Shown here: positions 25,139 through 38,714 of the stretch, one piece after another
Position numbering within the stretch: position 1 is the stretch's first letter
Layout: every line of letters begins with the position of its first letter
Source of the DNA: Torreya grandis
Taxonomy: Eukaryota; Streptophyta; Pinopsida; Cupressales; Taxaceae
DNA length: 64,000 bases
Assembly (NCBI GenBank): GCA_037957365.1
Contig: JARHVA010007801.1
Span: 1 to 64,000, forward strand
Reading direction: 5' to 3'
The notes under the pieces: generated by a model
Seen by the model: the letters and a program-made list of their open reading frames with translations, nothing else
What the model was told of the DNA's origin: nothing
Databases searched by the model: none
Position numbers and translations under genes: made by a program

Positions 25139-26776
25139 TTAGTTATGCTTCAATTGTGGTTTTCATTCAAAATGGTTAGATCATAACCTTGGCATACATA
25201 TTAATTTGATAGTTTGATGTTGGCATAAGTTATGTTCCATTCAAAGTTCAAGGTTGCTTTTATATTGAAATTAATTTAAAATATTGAATTTTTAATAAAG
25301 ATAGAAATAGTGTAAAGTAAATGTGAAAGTGACCATCTTTAAGGTTCCAAAAACCTCATTTTATATCATCACTTATAATTAATGCTATTATTACTGTATA
25401 GATAAACACTTATAATAATAATCATTGACATTTTTTCATTATGAAATTATAAACACATAAATTAATGTTAGTAGTTTAATATTAGTGAAGTTTTTGTATA
25501 CCACAATACCATGGTATTGAAACAAATACTAGACTATTTAAATGTTTTATAAGCCAAGTGTAGATGGGAATTTAAACATGGATATATCCAAATCCATATG
25601 CCTTATATTTATATTATGACATATTTGTATAAAAACACACAAAATTTAAATCTTCGTATTATATTTTGATAATATTCCTATTGATGTGGGTTTTATGAAA
25701 ACCTCAAAAAGTTTAAATGAGGTAACCTCTAACATTTTAGGATCTCTATAGAATAGGGTTCCAATCTAAGGTAGGAGTTGCAGGTATGTGGTTAAAATAA
25801 TCAGGTGGTGGAATAACAGGTTGAGCCTATGGGTTGTTTAACTAAGTTTATGGATGGATGTGTGGATTATAATAAAAATATAAAGCACTAGGTGAGCTGG
25901 GCAGGTGAAGAAATATTCTATGGTGGGAAGATAATAAATAAAATAAAAAAGGAAAGATTGGTAAGGAATAAAATAAGGTTATATGTCTTTGAAAATTAAT
26001 TTCTAGGATATTTATTTGGTGGACAAGTATCTCCAGATTTAGTGTTTATTATTTGTATCTTTTGCACACTCATGAACAAACATGGTTAATAATCTAGGAT
26101 AACAAATATAGGCTGATTAATGGTCTTAATAGAAGGTTTCTCTTCTTAAGGCCATTGTTACACACCTTTGTAAAAGAGGTTATAGTTCATACTGATAAGT
26201 TATATAGGGAAGCTATGGCTCAAATCTAGAAGATTATATCAAAAGAAATGCCTCTACACACCTTGGATGATCAATTCAACTCTTAATAACTATGTAAATC
26301 AATGAAATCTATCAATATTCAATAGTTATTTCACATTTAAGACTAATATTAATTAATAAAAAAAGTATATTCATCTATAGAATTAGCAAACATCAAAATT
26401 ATTGAATCAAAATAGACAAAGAAACTTCATATTCATTAACACTAGAGGGAAGAAGAAAGAATAAACATAGTTGCATGATAATCAATTTCTTGATCTCTTT
26501 CTATATATTCATTCACAAATTTGATCCTTTAAAATGAGGGTTCTACAGGTATATAAAGAAATTTTGGAAGGGGTTGCCTCATCCTCCAAGTTTAGAACAC
26601 TTTGATTACATCTTAATAGGCTGTATGATAAGTCTCAGATACATGTCATAACATATAGATATTTTTATACATGAAGCATGTACATGTTGATAAAAATGAT
26701 TCAGTTAATTACAATATAGATATAGCTAGGACTTAACTATTCATTCATAACCATTACATGCAAAAAAATTACAAAA
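25139..26776. other. AT-rich DNA, no gene seen
   Basis: No coding domain, RNA gene or repeat pair recognised. Confidence 0.5.
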
Positions 26777-27064
26777 TTAGCCTTTATGTTTGGGATAAAT
26801 TGGCTCTTGCTTCATGCTTCTCAAAATTTTCATTATAATTATATTTGTGCTTGTGCTTGATGATGTGGTAACTATAAATGTACTTAGTGATACACTCATT
26901 GATTGAGCTTGAGTTATAATCGGAGATGAAGTGTGTGGTGGGATTGTTGTAGCTATTATTAATGACATTGTAGGTGGAGTCTGTGGATCATAACTAGTAG
27001 GTGGTGTTTGTGATGGGGTAAATTCACCAAATTGGGGGACAAAAAAGGGCTTACCTGTGGACAT
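26777..27064 (-). CDS. hypothetical Ser/Thr/Pro-rich ORF, 95 codons
   Basis: The frame begins MSTGKPFFVPQFGEF and continues as a Pro/Thr/Ser-rich low-complexity stretch, ending with a basic tail. No domain is recognised. The interest is that its start codon, first dozen codons and upstream DNA recur at 49.33-49.51 kb (minus strand, MSTRRPFFVPQF), where the frame is then cut off. That suggests this is the beginning of a gene carried by a repeated element, with promoter and leader in the conserved upstream block. The peptide similarity is shared over only 12 codons and may simply reflect DNA conservation. Treat as unconfirmed. Confidence 0.25.
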   Translation of the reverse strand: MSTGKPFFVPQFGEFTPSQTPPTSYDPQTPPTMSLIIATTIPPHTSSPIITQAQSMSVSLSTFIVTTSSSTSTNIIIMKILRSMKQEPIYPKHKG

Positions 27065-27215
27065 GATTTTTCTAAAATTTATGAAATGTGAACTTATGTA
27101 GATAATTAGAGATGGCTACACTAAAAATTTAAAGATGGTATAAAAATATAAATTGTAGCATTTCAAGTCTAGTTTCTAAAAAACTATTTAAAAAAAAATG
27201 ATTAATTATAAATAG
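27027..27215. repeat. interspersed repeat block, copy 1
   Basis: The block from 'aaattgggggacaaaaaagg' through 'acatgattttt', 'gaacttatgtagataatt', 'catttcaagtctagttt' to 'tataaataggt' matches 49328-49510 in the same orientation, with one ~25 bp insertion here. Similarity stops at both ends. Part of an unidentified dispersed element. Confidence 0.85.
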
Positions 27216-29763
27216 GTTAAATATATAAAATTTGAAGAGGACCTCCTATTTAAAAAAAAAAATTGAATTGTACCATTATGTGAGACCCACCATTTTTTAT
27301 CATCGTTTAATATTGTTAGAAACACTTTGGTGAATATTTAGATTAACTCTTCTAGTGTGTTACAACTTTTTTTATATTTTTTTTATGACTATTTTTTTCT
27401 TAGTTTTTCAGTTAAGTATATCCTAAAAACTAAAAAAAAATGGATAGTCATCTGTGCGACCCACTCTAACTACCTCAAAAATAAAAATGAAATTTGATTT
27501 TTTTTGAATGTGTGTAGAATTAGGCCTAGTTTGTTACCATATAATCTTTTTTGCATTTAGATCAATGAAAAACAAATTATTTAAACATGAATAGGCATGT
27601 ATGGGTTTGAACTCTTAAAAAATCCCAAAAATTATAAAAATCATACATTTAGAAAGAGGACAACGTGCTCATCATAATGGTAATAATTTTTTGAGTTTTG
27701 ATGTTGAAATCCATAATGCATTTAATGATTGAAGTTGAAATTTGTTGGTTTTTCCTAAAACTCTTGGTCTCAACTATAGATGCATAGTCCCAAGCTTTTG
27801 GCTCAAAAATCCAAGCCATTTTTGAGCCTAAAGGCACATTTTAAATTTAAATTTAAATAACACGTATGTGTTATATAACACAATAAAGAATGCGTACATG
27901 TTATATAATGCATACACATTTCTTTAACATAAAATTAAATAAACAAATTTCATGTTTGTTATGGGGGAAAGGTCCCATTAGCCATGCATCCTTATAGGAA
28001 AAATGTCAAATTTTACATTTCTTATAGGGAAAAGGTCCCATTAGCTTTGGATAGTGAATTAAGGTGCCATAGCATCACATTAGACTTTAAAAAATTTAAT
28101 AATTTTAATATGTCATCTTAACTACTTATAACTATGGTTTCAAGGTCTAACACATTATACATTTGACAATATAACTAATCTTATTATGAGAGGTCATAAA
28201 AGGAATTTTTAAACCTATGATCAAAACTTAACCTTTAGTATACCAATCATTGTGCATTAGAGTATCAATACTTGACTCTTACTTGTCAAGATGTGATTGG
28301 TTACTTTTAATTTTATAGAATAAATGTTGAACAAGTATTAGATATTACATGTTTATCTTCTGGTGCACTTTAATATTTGTACACACCAATATGTTTTGTC
28401 AATAGAACACATGTTAACAAAATCCTTGTTTGACAATTGAAATATGCATAGCTATTGGGATCTTTCCCCTAGTAGGGAAAGGATATACCTTACCACCTTA
28501 CTTTCCTAAAATCTTATCTTACCCTTTTGTTGTTTCTTTGATATCTTTGACCAAATCCCTTTATTTATAAATTTTGAACTAATTTTTTTAAGTGGAAAAC
28601 CTATTGAATTAGACTATGTAGTATATATAATCTTGTGTAAGTAGAAATAAGAATTTAGCCCTTGGTGTAATAGTGCATCTCCTTGATATCTATTTCAAGA
28701 ATGCTATCTAATGGAGCCTAATACCTATGAATCATGCCTTGGATTATCTGAAAAACATTCCTAAAATGTGTTAAATAAAATCCCTTAAGTTTCCTCCAAG
28801 GTAACTTATTGCATCTAATTCAATAGGTGCATTTTGAGGTCCCAATTGAAAGTCTAAAAAGATTCTTCTATTTTTACAATTATTCGAGTTCAATTACCCT
28901 AATGTATTCAAATATATTATTCAAAAATTGCTCTTATGAAAATATGGTTAATCCTCCATTCCATGACCTCCTTCATCTACCCCTCCATCACACATGGGAC
29001 AACCATCAACCACTCTATCCATTCCCACGTCATCTGAGGAGTGTGTCTTTGACATGGGACAACCCCACCATGGATACAACAATTTCAAGCTCAAAAATAA
29101 TCTAGGCAACACTTGATGATTATCAATACTATAGAGTTTTATAACTTACTATGTAATTAGGATGGTAAGATATGAAATTAGGATGCTAGACCTAAAATGT
29201 ATTTACATGTTAAATTATTAAAATTTTTGGTCATGTTGGGTATGTGTTTTGTTTTGTATAAGATGTGGTTTTGAACTACATAAGCTTGAAATGGTCACAT
29301 GTATCCATTAGTGATGATGTGGTTCTAGGATATTGATTTAAGATGTCGTGCTTGTAGTGATGAATGTATATCTTAAAAATATCTAAATACACTAGGGGAT
29401 TTGTTTGAAACCATTAAGGGATGGCATAAACCTAGCATTGACTAAGTATGACATATGTATAAGTTACCCATGATCAAAATCTTTGAACTTATTCAAGATA
29501 CATTAAAGTTATGATAATGTCCCCTAAATTTGAGACTTGCTTCCCCTCAAAGATGATGCTAAGTAGACAGACCCAATAATTTTTCATGTGGATGATGAAT
29601 TACTCACCTCATATAAATGGTTGATTAGAATTGAATACCAGTGTTCACCCCCTCATCAAAGGTTTCAAGATTATAGATATTTTTTACATATACCTTCAAT
29701 CATCTTGTTCATATTTCAATACAATGAGCTTAAACCTTATGATGTGGATTTCAAGAAAGTAAT
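27216..29763. other. AT-rich DNA, no gene seen
   Basis: The 92-codon frame at 28827-29105 lacks a known domain. A short 'gggaaaggtcccattagc'-type direct repeat occurs at about 27964 and 28027. Nothing else was recognised up to the element at 29769. Confidence 0.45.
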
Positions 29764-29768
29764 ACATG
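29764..29768. repeat. target-site duplication ACATG (left)
   Basis: ACATG directly before the LTR start TGTAGTC. The same 5-mer follows the right LTR at 37334-37338, as expected for integrase-made 5 bp duplications. Confidence 0.9.
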
Positions 29769-30957
29769 TGTAGTCATATAAAATGAAAAAATTGGTAACT
29801 TGAGCATGGATAATGACACAAAATCCTTAGGTCCCTCTTGCTTACTCTCTAAACCCTCTCAATCTTATTTTCATTGATTCTTAATCATCTGTGGCCTTCC
29901 AAACTTGACCCTAGCTGAGCCAAGACCCTCTCTTCATGACCAATCCATCTGTCTAATTCTTGTCTACTGAAGACAATATTTCCAAAGTTGGACTATAGTG
30001 CTAGAACCTAGGGTATACCATTTTTAGTACTCATATATAATCATAATTTGTGCTCAGATTACCATTTTTTCTTGATTCTTCTTCTTCATTATGTTAGTCT
30101 AGTCCAATTTCATTTAACCCATAACCAATAGATCCCTATGAAAGCCCATTTAAATATAATTTGGAAAGGGTTGGAAAATATCACTTAAAAAAGCAAGAAT
30201 ACAAGCAAAACCACTCAAGCAATCTTCCTTAGTCTCTGCATATAGACAACCTATACATTTTTAATCCAATTCAGGTCCTTACACCAGTCCTTAGTCATCT
30301 CATGCATACCTATTTTTATCATTTCTTGCATTTCATTCACTATTGCACTAAGCACTCTTAAAGGGAGAACTACATATGGCTTGATCCCTCCTCAGAGTAT
30401 TGGTATGCAGGCAGTGTGCCCACACACGGGGTGTGAAGCACGTCTAATGCATCTTACACACATTAACCCCTTTTACCTATTTTCCAAAGTTTATTTCAAT
30501 TGCATAGAAGATATAACTACATGAAGAATCAACTCTATAGGGAGATTTGTTAATAGTGAATACCTAAAAAATGGTACATAGGCTCACACTAAGCAGGTAA
30601 ACAAAACCTAAAAATCTTAAATCCCCAAGAAAACAATGTTAGAGAAGGACTACGATGTTGGAGCCTAGGGTGTCCAGTTTTGGTGATCCTATCCAATTAG
30701 AAAATGAAGTCAATGAACTTATTTGTGATAATGTCCCAGTCATGAATACAAATTTCTAGACCTTGTCTCAGTTAGAACTATCCATAATAAGCTAAGTTTA
30801 ATTTTCTCTTTCATTGCTATTTTTATAAAAGTTATAATTGCAATTTAATTTCACAAATCAATATCTTTAATTAGGAATATTATTTACTAATTTCTCCTAC
30901 TTGACCCTATTTATTTAATAGGAATAAAACACCATTATTCCCCAAAATAACAAATCA
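29769..30957 (+). repeat. 5' LTR of the 29.8-37.3 kb element
   Basis: It starts TGTAGTCATA and ends AACAAATCA. It aligns along its full length with 36154-37333, for example 'gagcatgg', 'agaccctctcttcatgacca' and 'ccctcctcagagtattggta'. Nothing in it is coding. Confidence 0.9.
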
Positions 30958-30975
30958 TTGGTGAACCCAACTTAA
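30958..30975 (+). other. presumed primer binding site
   Basis: TTGGTGAACCCAACTT-like sequence directly follows the 5' LTR terminus, the position of the tRNA primer site. The matching tRNA was not identified, so the assignment rests on position. Confidence 0.5.
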
Positions 30976-31835
30976 TTTGAATTTTACATAAAAACCTTAG
31001 GGAAAATTCGTATCTAATTTTTCCCATTAATATTTAAAAAAATTCTTGAATATTAAAATAAAAAAATTCCTCTCAAATTTTAAAATTTTGTAGTAAAATT
31101 CTAAAATAAATTTATTTCAAACCCTAGTTGTATACACTAGGTCCTAATAATTTTCTAGCATTAATCCAATAATTTCACAATTTATTGCTTGCACATATAA
31201 AGCAATTCACTCCAAATTTTAAAATTTGTAGTAAATTTTAAAATAAATTTATATTAAAACCTAGTTGCATCAACTAGCTCCTAGTAATTTTCCAATAATT
31301 TTCCAATCATTTTCTGAATTTTTAGTTGAATATTAAAATTAGAAAATCACTTCAAATTCCAAAAATTCATAGTAATTTTAAAAAAATCAATTTTCACAAA
31401 ACCCTAGTTGCCCATACTAGGTCCCATTAAATCAAACATTCTCCCATAAATCTTTAAATTTTTACTTGCATACTCAAATCAGAAATTCAATTTTCATTTC
31501 AAAAATTCATAGTATTTTGTAAAACTATCACTGTTAAGTCCCTAGTTGCATGTACTAGCACCTATTTGCTTCCTAAGGTATCCCTTTATGTCCATAATCA
31601 AATTTCAAAAATGATGCTTATTTATGTACAAACTTTTCTTACATTTCTTGAAAATAATAAGGAAACCATAATGGGCCCTATCATGTACCTGAATGATGAA
31701 GTCTATTATATGTTAGAACAAAGCTTCATCCTTTACATTTCATGCTTAGGTTTCATAATATGGGATGATATTACAAAATTCAATGCCAAAAATGCATAAA
31801 ATTTCAAAATTAATTTTGCATATTCTATTTTTCTC

Positions 31836-32246
31836 ATGCAACATAATTTCCAACTCTATTTTGCTAAACATGTTAGAAATATTATGTTACAAATCAGATC
31901 TATTTATGCATTAATGCACAATTCCATGATCTCTACCCTTTTCTTTCTATCTCTCATATGGAATTTTTTTCAAGTTTATCTTGCCACTCATATTAGAAAT
32001 ATCATAGCACATGTAAACATTCTTTATGAATTAGTGCACACTTTCATGCTCTCTATCCCTTGTTTTCTCTCTCTCATGTGGAATATTCTTTATAATCATA
32101 TTGATATGCAACTTATAACTCCACTTATATGCATTTTAGTCCATATACATAGTTTTTACATAGATGCATATGACTCTTTGGATACTCTTATTTCAATGTC
32201 ATATTTCATGCATAGGAAAGAAATCCCTTCTCCTCCTCTCCCTTAA
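31836..32246 (+). other. 136-codon internal frame with a ~135 bp internal repeat, unknown
   Basis: A hydrophobic, His/Met-rich frame lies upstream of the Gag knuckle. Its halves repeat each other: the blocks near 31851-31965 and 31970-32085 share 'cttgc', 'cat.ttagaaatat.at', 'tttatg.attagtgcaca' and 'ctctctcat.tggaat'. The frame has no known domain and its composition looks like AT-rich noncoding DNA kept open by duplication. I would not call it a gene. Confidence 0.3.
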
Positions 32247-32640
32247 GAGGGTGATAACTACTTTCCCTTTAACCAGGTTCATGTTATCACCCCTCCAAAA
32301 TGTGAGGCAACCTATAATATTATTTATAATGCATACATTTAGCCTATAGCTTCTTCACACTCTTTTCAACAAATGTACTTACATGTTCAATCACAAGCAA
32401 CTAGTTTTTGCACTTGTGAGACGAGATCAAATCACTAGTATGAGAAAGTTAATTTTTAAATTAAAAATGAAAAATAAGTAATTAAATGAAAATATCACAA
32501 CATTATAAAAGTATATTATAATACAAAAGCGTCAAAGTCACCCTAGTGTCAATCATGTATATGCACCTTTACCTAGTCAATTGGTTGTAAGCAATGTTAC
32601 ATATCAAAATAATAAATCACAATAAAGTAATGCTACAACT

Positions 32641-32826
32641 AGTGATTCAAAAAGCAATCAAAGATAAAATAAGATTCTAAGTGAGGTACTAAGGGAAATG
32701 GTTAAATCTAAGTTGATCAAACTACCTCCTCTACATCTAGTGAGAAGATCTAGATATTATTGTGCATATCATAGAATGCATGGACATCATACAAATTCAT
32801 GTTTGGTATTAAAACAACATATATAA
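32641..32826 (+). pseudogene. Gag zinc-knuckle remnant
   Basis: The frame reads LIKLPPLHLVRR then YCAYHRMHGHHTNSCLVLKQ before a TAA at about 32826. It contains C-x2-H-x4-H-x4-C, the CHHC variant of the retroviral-type knuckle seen in gypsy Gag proteins of plants. In Gag such knuckles bind the genomic RNA during packaging. The surrounding residues resemble the knuckles of the 682-codon frame at 62-64 kb (CAYHRTPGHDTEHC). Upstream, the frame continues only a short way and the rest of Gag is not recognisable, so this is a fragment. Its survival while pol is absent fits a non-autonomous element. Confidence 0.75.
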
Positions 32827-35309
32827 TAGATAATTGGTAAATCAGTCAATAAATCCATAGTGACACATTCAAAAAGGGTCAAATTTAGAAAAAATACAAA
32901 AGTGGTTACCAAAGCATAACTCAAAACAATAAAAGGATCAAAAAGCAAAATCAGAGCAAGGAATAGTACCATAGGCACATGTAAAGCATGGAAAAGATGA
33001 AAATATACCTCTCTAAAATGAGGCTTAACTTTTAAAGTAGTATGGGTTTGGTCAAAAATATCTACAATAGTTTGATTATCAAGGTCAATGGTTGGGAAAG
33101 TAGGCTTAAGGCATCACTACTCCTATTCTATCAGTTGATAATTTTTGTCACCAAGGTTTAGGATTTATTGAACATCCTAAGGAAAATTATTCATATACAT
33201 AATATATAAAAGGAAAATATCTAGATACAACAAAAGTCAACACCAGCATTTCATTGGTTCAAAATCAAGATGATAATGATGAGTGAAACAACACAAGTTA
33301 TTATGATTTCCAAAATATTGACAATGAATCTAGATATTCAAAATCATATTCCCACTCCTTCCTTTGTGCTTCACAATCATGCATAATTAATTTTTTCAAT
33401 ACATGAAACCACGAGTTTCCTATGAGACTCATTCGTTAGTATTATTTCTTCTCAGTGTTACCTATACATAGTTTCTTACACTTGATTGTATATAATCTCT
33501 TCTATTTGATTGTACATAGTTCAAATATTTCAAAATAAAAAAAAACAATATAACATTTCAAAATCCCAAAACATTCAAAAAAATGTCAAAATAACAAAAA
33601 TATTTTGATTATATGCATCATCTATGTTTTATATTGCTAATATCATGCTAGGACTTACATTTTTTGTTTCATGCTATTGTATGCTGATTTATCTAAATTA
33701 CCATGCTTCACTTGATCTTCTTTGAGAGTGTATAGTGACATCTAGCTACTTGATTGCTTCACTCTACCCATTGAGGGGACATCCTAAATCTACATTCAAG
33801 ATACACTTCAATATACATACTCACTAGGGTCATCTTCTATATGACTACACCATGAAGGTTATGCCATTCCTACACTACACATGCCAAGTTATCATGCTAA
33901 TATATATTACTTACTAGATTACACAAATTACTATATCAACATTCAACTAGTATCTAACACTTGTGTATCTCATACCATATATCTAGTGTTGTACTAAACA
34001 TGTCTTGCATAATTTCACTCTTGCTTTGATTAGTTAGATGTGATTCTATCTTTCTAGTTATTACATGATTTTTCTTCTTGCTTAGTAGATCTTTTTGGAT
34101 TGTATTTCTAGTTCTTTCTTGTCTCCTATATGTGCCTTAGGATAATTGCTAATTTCCTTTACTTCTATTCATATGTGTACCTTAGGACATTTACCAATGT
34201 ACTTTGCTTGTACTCTTCTATGATCCTATGGACCTTGTGCTAACATTGGTTTTTTCACTTGTATGTGTATATGGCATTTAAACATGCCTTGTATGCTTGC
34301 TTTCTATTTTGAGTAAGATGTGCCTATGTCCCTTGTTTGTGTGGCCCCTTACCCACCCTTGTATTATTCTTATTTCTTGCTTTGTGTTCTTATTGTTTAA
34401 TTGTTTCTTGATTTTTGCAAAATCCATTATCCATATCATGCATTTTCTTGTTCTTTTAGATGATATGATGGACAGCATGCTCAATCCCTCCAACTAATAA
34501 CTAACAAACTAACAGCTAAAATTTCCAATTTTAATTAGATTCTAGTATATTTCACATATTATTACATTATTGTATCTATCTAGGCATACCCCTATTGATC
34601 TAACAATCTCTCAATTCAAACCATGTTATATATTGAGATATTTTTTTGATTATAATTGCTATATCATGTATATTTCTAGCTTAACACACTTGTAGGGATT
34701 CTTCTTCTGAGGTTAGTCCTTGCATGGTACCTATTCCTACCCTAAAAAGAGAGGGAAACAAATTGAGGTTTTTATGTAGAGATCAAAGCTCTTAATAAAT
34801 CAAAAAATCTAGTTTCAAAACAACCAAAATAATAACTAGTCATCAAACCACTCAAAATAGACCAAGCAAATAGTCAAGATTCTAGAATAGTGATTAGTTT
34901 TAGCCTAAGACAATAGCACTAAGGCTGGACTATAACACTAGACACTAGGTTATCCATTTTTGATGCTCCCATCTAAATAAAAGAGAAATTAGGTTTTCTA
35001 AAAGCTTGCAAAAAGGTAGGTTCAACTACAATTTTACACAATTAGACCAGTTTAGATCAACAATTTCAAGTATAGTTTTCTCAAATAATCTAGATACAAA
35101 GGTAGTCATGCATGACGTGATTGGTTCTCACTTTAAATTTTAGATACAATAGTTGGTAAAACTTCCAAATCAAAATCCATGTTTCAAACACCAATGATTA
35201 GGGGCAAATTGCACAACACTTTTGCTTCTTTTCTTTCAGTTTTTAACATTACCCAAGTATTATTAGTAGTTTCATGCCTTATTCCATCTGTAGGTGGTTG
35301 GAATCATTT

Positions 35310-35750
35310 CAGAGTAGCTTTCATACAAGCCTAACCTCCACATTCTTTAGTATGTGAGTTCTCAAGTGGCTTACACATAAGCTAAATTTTTAGTTTTGGA
35401 GTGGCTTTCATACAAGCCTAATCTCCATCTTTTTTGAGTTGGCCAACATTGGACTAGATTCCAGTACACATTCAATAATCTATGCCACATTATTAAACTT
35501 CTAGAGCATTCATCGGTTTCAAGATCCATATCATACAACATACTTCTTCATACTAGTATCACTCTATAGCTTCACTTTGTAGGCAATGATGGAAGTAAAG
35601 GACCAGCCTTTGTATTCTTGAGCCACCTATTTAGAAGGATTGGACACATAGTCCAAACATTGACTAGCACATGCATGATCATTCAGCTTCACTTAGTAGG
35701 TGAAGATGAAGCCAAATGGCCAACCTTTGCATTATTGAGCCACTTTTTAG
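35310..35750 (+). repeat. two pairs of local direct repeats in the 3' internal region
   Basis: The block around 'ctttcatacaagcctaa' occurs at about 35311-35350 and 35398-35440 (period ~87 bp). The block around 'agcttcact' through 'ttgagccac' occurs at about 35567-35626 and 35686-35745 (period 119 bp). They are noncoding and inside the LTR element, ~0.4-0.8 kb before the polypurine tract. Confidence 0.7.
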
Positions 35751-36139
35751 GGAATTGAGCACTCAGTGTTGTTTATGATATAAATATTGGTACAACATCA
35801 TTCAACACATACCTAGCACACTCAACTTTACTTAACATCATGATAGGTTTTGTATTGGTTCACGTAATTGGTGAGGTGTATTTTTTTCCTTCTCATCCTC
35901 TCTCTCTCTTTCTCTATTACCCAAATTTTTTAGTTCTTATTTTATATTGAATATATTAAGAATTGATCTAGTCTTTGTTTTCCTTTCATAGATTCACACT
36001 TACACAACATGTTCTCTATGCACTATCCAACATTACTTAACATCACATAATCTTCATGGGCTTCACCTTTATAGGTAAGTTTAGGTACACTTTTTATTTT
36101 ATTTTATCCTATTGTTTTTATTTGATTCATCACTAGAAT

Positions 36140-36153
36140 AAAGGGGGGGGGAA
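36140..36153 (+). other. polypurine tract
   Basis: AAAGGGGGGGGGAA directly before the 3' LTR start TGTATTCATA. This is the primer for second-strand synthesis and a clear orientation marker. Confidence 0.92.
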
Positions 36154-37333
36154 TGTATTCATACAAAATTCAAAAATTGGTAAATTGAGCATGGCTAATG
36201 ACACCAATCCTTAGTTCCCTCTTACTTGCTCTCTAAACCCTTTTAGTCTTGTTTTCACTGATTCCCAATCATTTGTGGCCTTCTAGACTTGATCCTAGCT
36301 GAGCTAAGACCCTCTCTTCATGACCAATCCATCCCCCTAGGTCTCACCTACTCAGGAAAATAGTGCCAAAGTTGGACTATAGTGCTGGACCTTAGGGTGT
36401 CCTCTTTTTAGTACTCATGTACAATCACAATTCAAGTCCATATTACCTTTTTTTCTTGATTCTTCTTGTTCATTATGTTGGCCTAGTTTGGTTTCATCTA
36501 ACACATTATCAATAGATCCCTATAAAAATCCATTCAAAAATCATTTGGAAAGGGTTGGAAAATACCACTCAAGTAAACAAGAATAAAAGAAAGACCACTC
36601 AAGCAATCTTCTCTATTCTCTACATACAACCAACCTATACACTTTTAACCAATTCAAGTCTTTGCACTACTCCCTAGTCATCTTAAACATACCTAGTTTT
36701 AGCATTTCTTTCACTATTTCACTAAGCATTCTTAAAGGGAGAATGACATATGGCTTGATCCCTCCTCAGAGTATTGGTATGTAGGCAACATGTTGACAAA
36801 TGAGGTGTGAATCAAGTCCAGTGCATATTACACACACTAACCCCTTTTCCCTATTTGCCAAAGTTTCTTTCAATTTCATAGAAGATACAAGTGCATATAA
36901 AATCATATCTATACAGAGATTTTTTGATAGTGAGGACCTAAAAATTAGTACATAGGCTCACACTGAGTAGGTGAACAAGAACCTAGAAATATTAAATCCC
37001 TAGGACAACATCACTAGAGAAGGACTACAACATTGAAGACTAGGGTGCTAGTTCTGATGCTTCTTTCCAATTATAAAATCAGTTTTAGGATCCTATTTGT
37101 GATAGTGTCCTAGTTCTACACACAAATTTCTAGACCTTGTCTTAGTCAAAATAGTCTAGAATAAGCTAAGTTTAATTTTCTCACTCTCATTGATATTTTT
37201 AGAAAAGGTCTAATTGTAATTTAAATTAAAAAATAAGTATCTTTAATTAGGAATATTATTTATTGATTCCTCCTAATTGATCCTATTTATTTAATAAGAA
37301 TAAAACTTGATTGCTCAAAAAAATAACAAATTA
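36154..37333 (+). repeat. 3' LTR of the 29.8-37.3 kb element
   Basis: Full-length direct repeat of the 5' LTR, starting TGTATTCATA and ending AACAAATTA. The final CA has decayed to TA. Confidence 0.9.
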
Positions 37334-37338
37334 ACATG
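37334..37338. repeat. target-site duplication ACATG (right)
   Basis: Matches 29764-29768 exactly. Confidence 0.9.
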
Positions 37339-38714
37339 TCTCAAAATTTTTTCTCTAACTTGGGATTTGAGGTTGAGTATGTTCTCTCTTGCATGTAAGA
37401 ATTATTATTAATGTATGTTTTAGGATCTCTAGAGGTAATTCAAGGCAGAGGGATATAAATAATTTGAATACATACATGTAGAAAACTGATAGCATTTGGT
37501 TCTTGCTTAATTTTGGATGGGACCTTAAAGGGCTTTACATGACAATTTTTATATTATAATGGCAAGTTAGAGGCTTACTCCACATGAATTATTTACTATA
37601 TATGAGTTCATTAGATCAATGTCAATCTTTAAACATTATTAGCTTCTATGTATCTATGATAAATTTTTGAATAGGTTGTAGTTGGATTAGTTGGCTCGGT
37701 GATGGAAGATGTCTAAGTATCAAAGATGTGCATATATGATAACTCTAACACTTGTCTAGGTGTACTAGACCTACACATGTGTAAATATTTGATTGGATTG
37801 GGTGTCTTGAGGCTCTAACAAATTTGATGCTTTTAGGATAAGTGACAGTTAGAATTCTAGCACAAATATATGTGTGTACAAGATACACACATGCATACAC
37901 ATCTAATTAGATTAGGTCTCATAGGGATTTGATAGAGCTCTTTAACACTTCCAAGCATTGATGAGGTATATGTGGTGATATGTAATTGGATTTGGCCTCC
38001 CAGGGCATTGTCAACTCTAAAACTTCTAAGACTTGATGCATCTCTAATAGCTTTAACACTTTCAGGTGTATGAGGTACACACGTATCATAATAAGGTTTA
38101 ATTATAGGGGAAATTCAATCGAGGAGGCATGGGAGGCCAATTTGAACCCCTTCTTGACATAACTATAAAATCATGATATATATGATTTGGGACAAAATTA
38201 AGTATGATTCTATCTATTATGACTTGAACCAATTAGTCATTTGGTTCAATTAGGGATGTGATTTGGGCAAAATTTATCCCCTAAACCAAATTTATGACCC
38301 AATTGATTGTATAATCTAGATGCAACATATATGACTTAACTGACCCTAATTTAATCAAAAATGCAAATATGGCTAATTTTAACCCATTGAACCTAAATTG
38401 GAGTCTATGATGTGATTGAAAGGGTTAATTAGGTGATGTTTCATGACATGTTGATCATAAACCCTAATTTATCACTTTAACATGTATGTAGTTACCCTAA
38501 ACCCTAATTTCATGACATATACACATGTACAAACCTGTTACACTAAACCCCTAACCCTAAATCATAATTTTATAACAACCACAACCGCTAAATTCCTTTA
38601 TTTCATCACAAATGCATAAATTGATGAATGTGATTAGCGATAATTTGTGAAACTATTATTCAAATAGTTTTTTGAGGACCTATGATGGGATTTTGGGCAA
38701 AATTAACTCATTTC
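37339..38714. other. AT-rich DNA with weak internal repetition
   Basis: Phrases such as 'ctctaacactt', 'gacttgatg' and 'tacacacgtat' recur loosely at 37.74-38.10 kb, suggesting a very old tandem structure. A few CCCTAAA-like words at 38460-38570 are scattered and not a telomere array. No gene seen. Confidence 0.45.

Larger units (their letters stand above)
29769..37333 (+). mobile_element. complete non-autonomous gypsy-type LTR retrotransposon
   Basis: Direct LTRs of ~1189 and ~1180 bp bracket a 5.2 kb internal region, and a perfect 5 bp target duplication (ACATG) flanks the whole 7565 bp unit. The purine tract AAAGGGGGGGGGAA directly precedes the right LTR, which sets plus-strand orientation. 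The only protein signature found is a Gag-type CHHC zinc knuckle near 32.76 kb. No protease, reverse transcriptase, RNase H or integrase motif was found. The internal region has local repeats near its 3' end. By structure it is a large retrotransposon derivative that would depend on enzymes made by another element. The knuckle pattern suggests gypsy affiliation. The LTRs show many substitutions but share nearly all blocks in order, so the insertion is old but structurally intact. Confidence 0.9.

Noticed and set aside
38456..38570. CCCTAAA telomere-like words
   Set aside because: Only a few scattered copies separated by other sequence; not an array, so chance in AT-rich DNA or a very old trace.
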